Assembly: GCA_964533785.1 (NCBI GenBank)
Contig: CAZHNG010000364.1
Coordinates: forward strand, 1-6,427
Origin: JANQRV01 sp964533785
GTDB lineage: Bacteria > Bacteroidota > Bacteroidia > Chitinophagales > Saprospiraceae
Length of the DNA: 6,427 bases
Direction of reading: 5' to 3'
Positions 5,621-6,427 of the stretch are shown one piece after another (positions within the stretch are counted from its first letter, which is position 1; each line of letters begins with the position of its first letter). The notes under the pieces were generated by a model. The model was not told the origin of the DNA and searched no databases. It worked only from the letters and a program-made list of their open reading frames with translations. A program made the translations under genes and the position numbers.

Positions 5621-6196
5621 CTAAAAATTGTAGGTAAATCCAAAACGGAATTGATACGGAGATTCGAATCCGATCGGATCTTCACTAACGTTATATAATA
5701 GGAGAATTTCGTAACCGAAAGCCCGTTCACCTTCGCTACTGTTGTATCCTCCTCCGATATAAATATTGTTGTTTTGGGCTCTGAAAACTTCTAAGCCATT
5801 AAATCCATTAGAATTGACTAAAGCTTCGTCTTCATATTCGTATTCTAACTGCGCAAAGATCTGCCAAAATACCTTATAGCGGGTAAAAACACCGACAGAC
5901 CAGGTCAATGGATGCGCACTGTCTCCCTCCGTACTAAAATACGCATACTGCAAACTTGCCCGAGGGCCTATAGAAAATGGTTCAATAATTTTATAGCCAA
6001 CTTGTGGAGAAATACCGATAACAAATTGATTGATCCGGTTAAAACTGGAAAAGCCTAAATTAAACGCTCCGCCGTACCATAACCGCTGTGCAAATTCACT
6101 AGGTTCGCTCCTATCCCTGTTGCTCGGTCTGATTTGGCCAGAAAGGTTTAGACAGATTCCCAAAAAGAATATGCTTATAAATATTATTTTTTTCAT
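5621..6196 (-). CDS. small outer-membrane beta-barrel protein
   Basis: The product has 191 residues. The N-terminus MKKIIFISIFFLGICLNLSG is a signal peptide, cleaved near residues 20-21 (Gly-Gln). Cys15 is not in a good lipobox because Ile precedes it. The mature part alternates aromatic and small residues in strands such as WYGGAFNLGFSSF, FVIGISPQVGYKI, FSIGPRASLQYAYFST, WSVGVFTRYKVFWQIFAQL and NNNIYIGGGYN, and ends in YQFRFGFTYNF. The C-terminal Phe is the usual signature of outer-membrane barrels; about eight strands are expected for this length. It resembles general Bacteroidota small barrel proteins (PorT or OMP_b-brl type), but the exact family cannot be told. It is monocistronic, convergent with the DUF5723 gene, and flanked on both sides by repeat-bearing spacers. 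Function is unknown. Confidence 0.85.
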   Translation of the reverse strand: MKKIIFISIFFLGICLNLSGQIRPSNRDRSEPSEFAQRLWYGGAFNLGFSSFNRINQFVIGISPQVGYKIIEPFSIGPRASLQYAYFSTEGDSAHPLTWSVGVFTRYKVFWQIFAQLEYEYEDEALVNSNGFNGLEVFRAQNNNIYIGGGYNSSEGERAFGYEILLLYNVSEDPIGFESPYQFRFGFTYNF

Positions 6197-6290
6197 AATT
6201 TAATTATTTTTACGTTTAAAATAGAGGAACTTAGTATTCCCCACGTAATTACTTCGAAACACTAGCTATTTTCTCCCCCTTAATTAATAT

Positions 6291-6427
6291 CTAGACTTTT
6301 GACGCTAGACTCTAGAAGTTAGACCAAAAATTCTAACTAATTGACAATCAACGGAAATTTTATTTATTCTGAAAAAAATTGATATCCATTGAATATCAGC
6401 GGTTTGTTGTCTAAAATCTAGCGTCTA
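6291..6427. repeat. CTAG-rich inverted repeat running to the window edge
   Basis: GACGCTAGACTCTAGA (6301-6316) is inverted at 6410-6425 (14 of 16 bases match), about 93 bp apart. Between them lie AGTTAGA/TCTAACT (6317-6338, 7-bp stem) and TGATAT/ATATCA (6380-6398). The left arm is also similar, in the same direction, to GATGCTAGATGCTAGAC at 5400-5416. The element may continue beyond the window. There is no gene in the spacer 6197-6427. Confidence 0.5.

Noticed and set aside
5404..5730. Minus-strand ORF of 108 aa
   Set aside because: It runs through hairpin repeats and overlaps the 3' end of the barrel gene in another frame.

Overview
The window looks like chromosomal DNA of a Bacteroidota bacterium. 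The evidence is a recognisable DUF5723-type outer-membrane protein, a second small outer-membrane beta-barrel ending in Phe, a short lipoprotein, AT-rich spacers without Shine-Dalgarno sequences, and one candidate promoter of the Bacteroidota TTG / TAnnTTTG kind. Genus cannot be fixed by eye. The DUF5723 call is the only firm family assignment.

Layout. (1) 1-1800, + strand: an accessory region that reads as a decayed tandem cassette array. A beta-rich C-terminal 'tail' (3-257) is followed by a small single-TM protein (293-661). A frameshifted pseudogene with a signal peptide and a related tail (666-1303) is followed by a second small single-TM protein (1321-1686). A third tail remnant (about 1683-1800) then runs into the 3' end of the opposite-strand gene. 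Tail plus small membrane partner, repeated, is the layout of effector/immunity-type arrays, but no known toxin family is recognised. (2) 1741-2707, - strand: a two-gene unit, a coiled-coil lipoprotein and then, 4 bp later, a conserved hypothetical protein. (3) 2708-3801: about 1.1 kb without a convincing gene. It holds hairpins and a 198-bp MITE-like foldback element (3079-3276). (4) 3802-5250, + strand: the DUF5723 outer-membrane protein. (5) 5251-5620: a gene-free spacer with a 173-bp structured element (5368-5540), whose inverted ends enclose two tandem hairpins. (6) 5621-6196, - strand: a small outer-membrane beta-barrel protein. (7) 6197-6427: a spacer rich in CTAG motifs with inverted repeats, running off the edge.

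The genes do not form one pathway. Most act in the cell envelope. The main interest lies in the degenerate cassette array, the breakpoint at its end, and two unrelated gene-free foldback elements. The pseudogene calls depend on the base-level accuracy of the sequence; indel errors in an assembly would mimic some of the decay.
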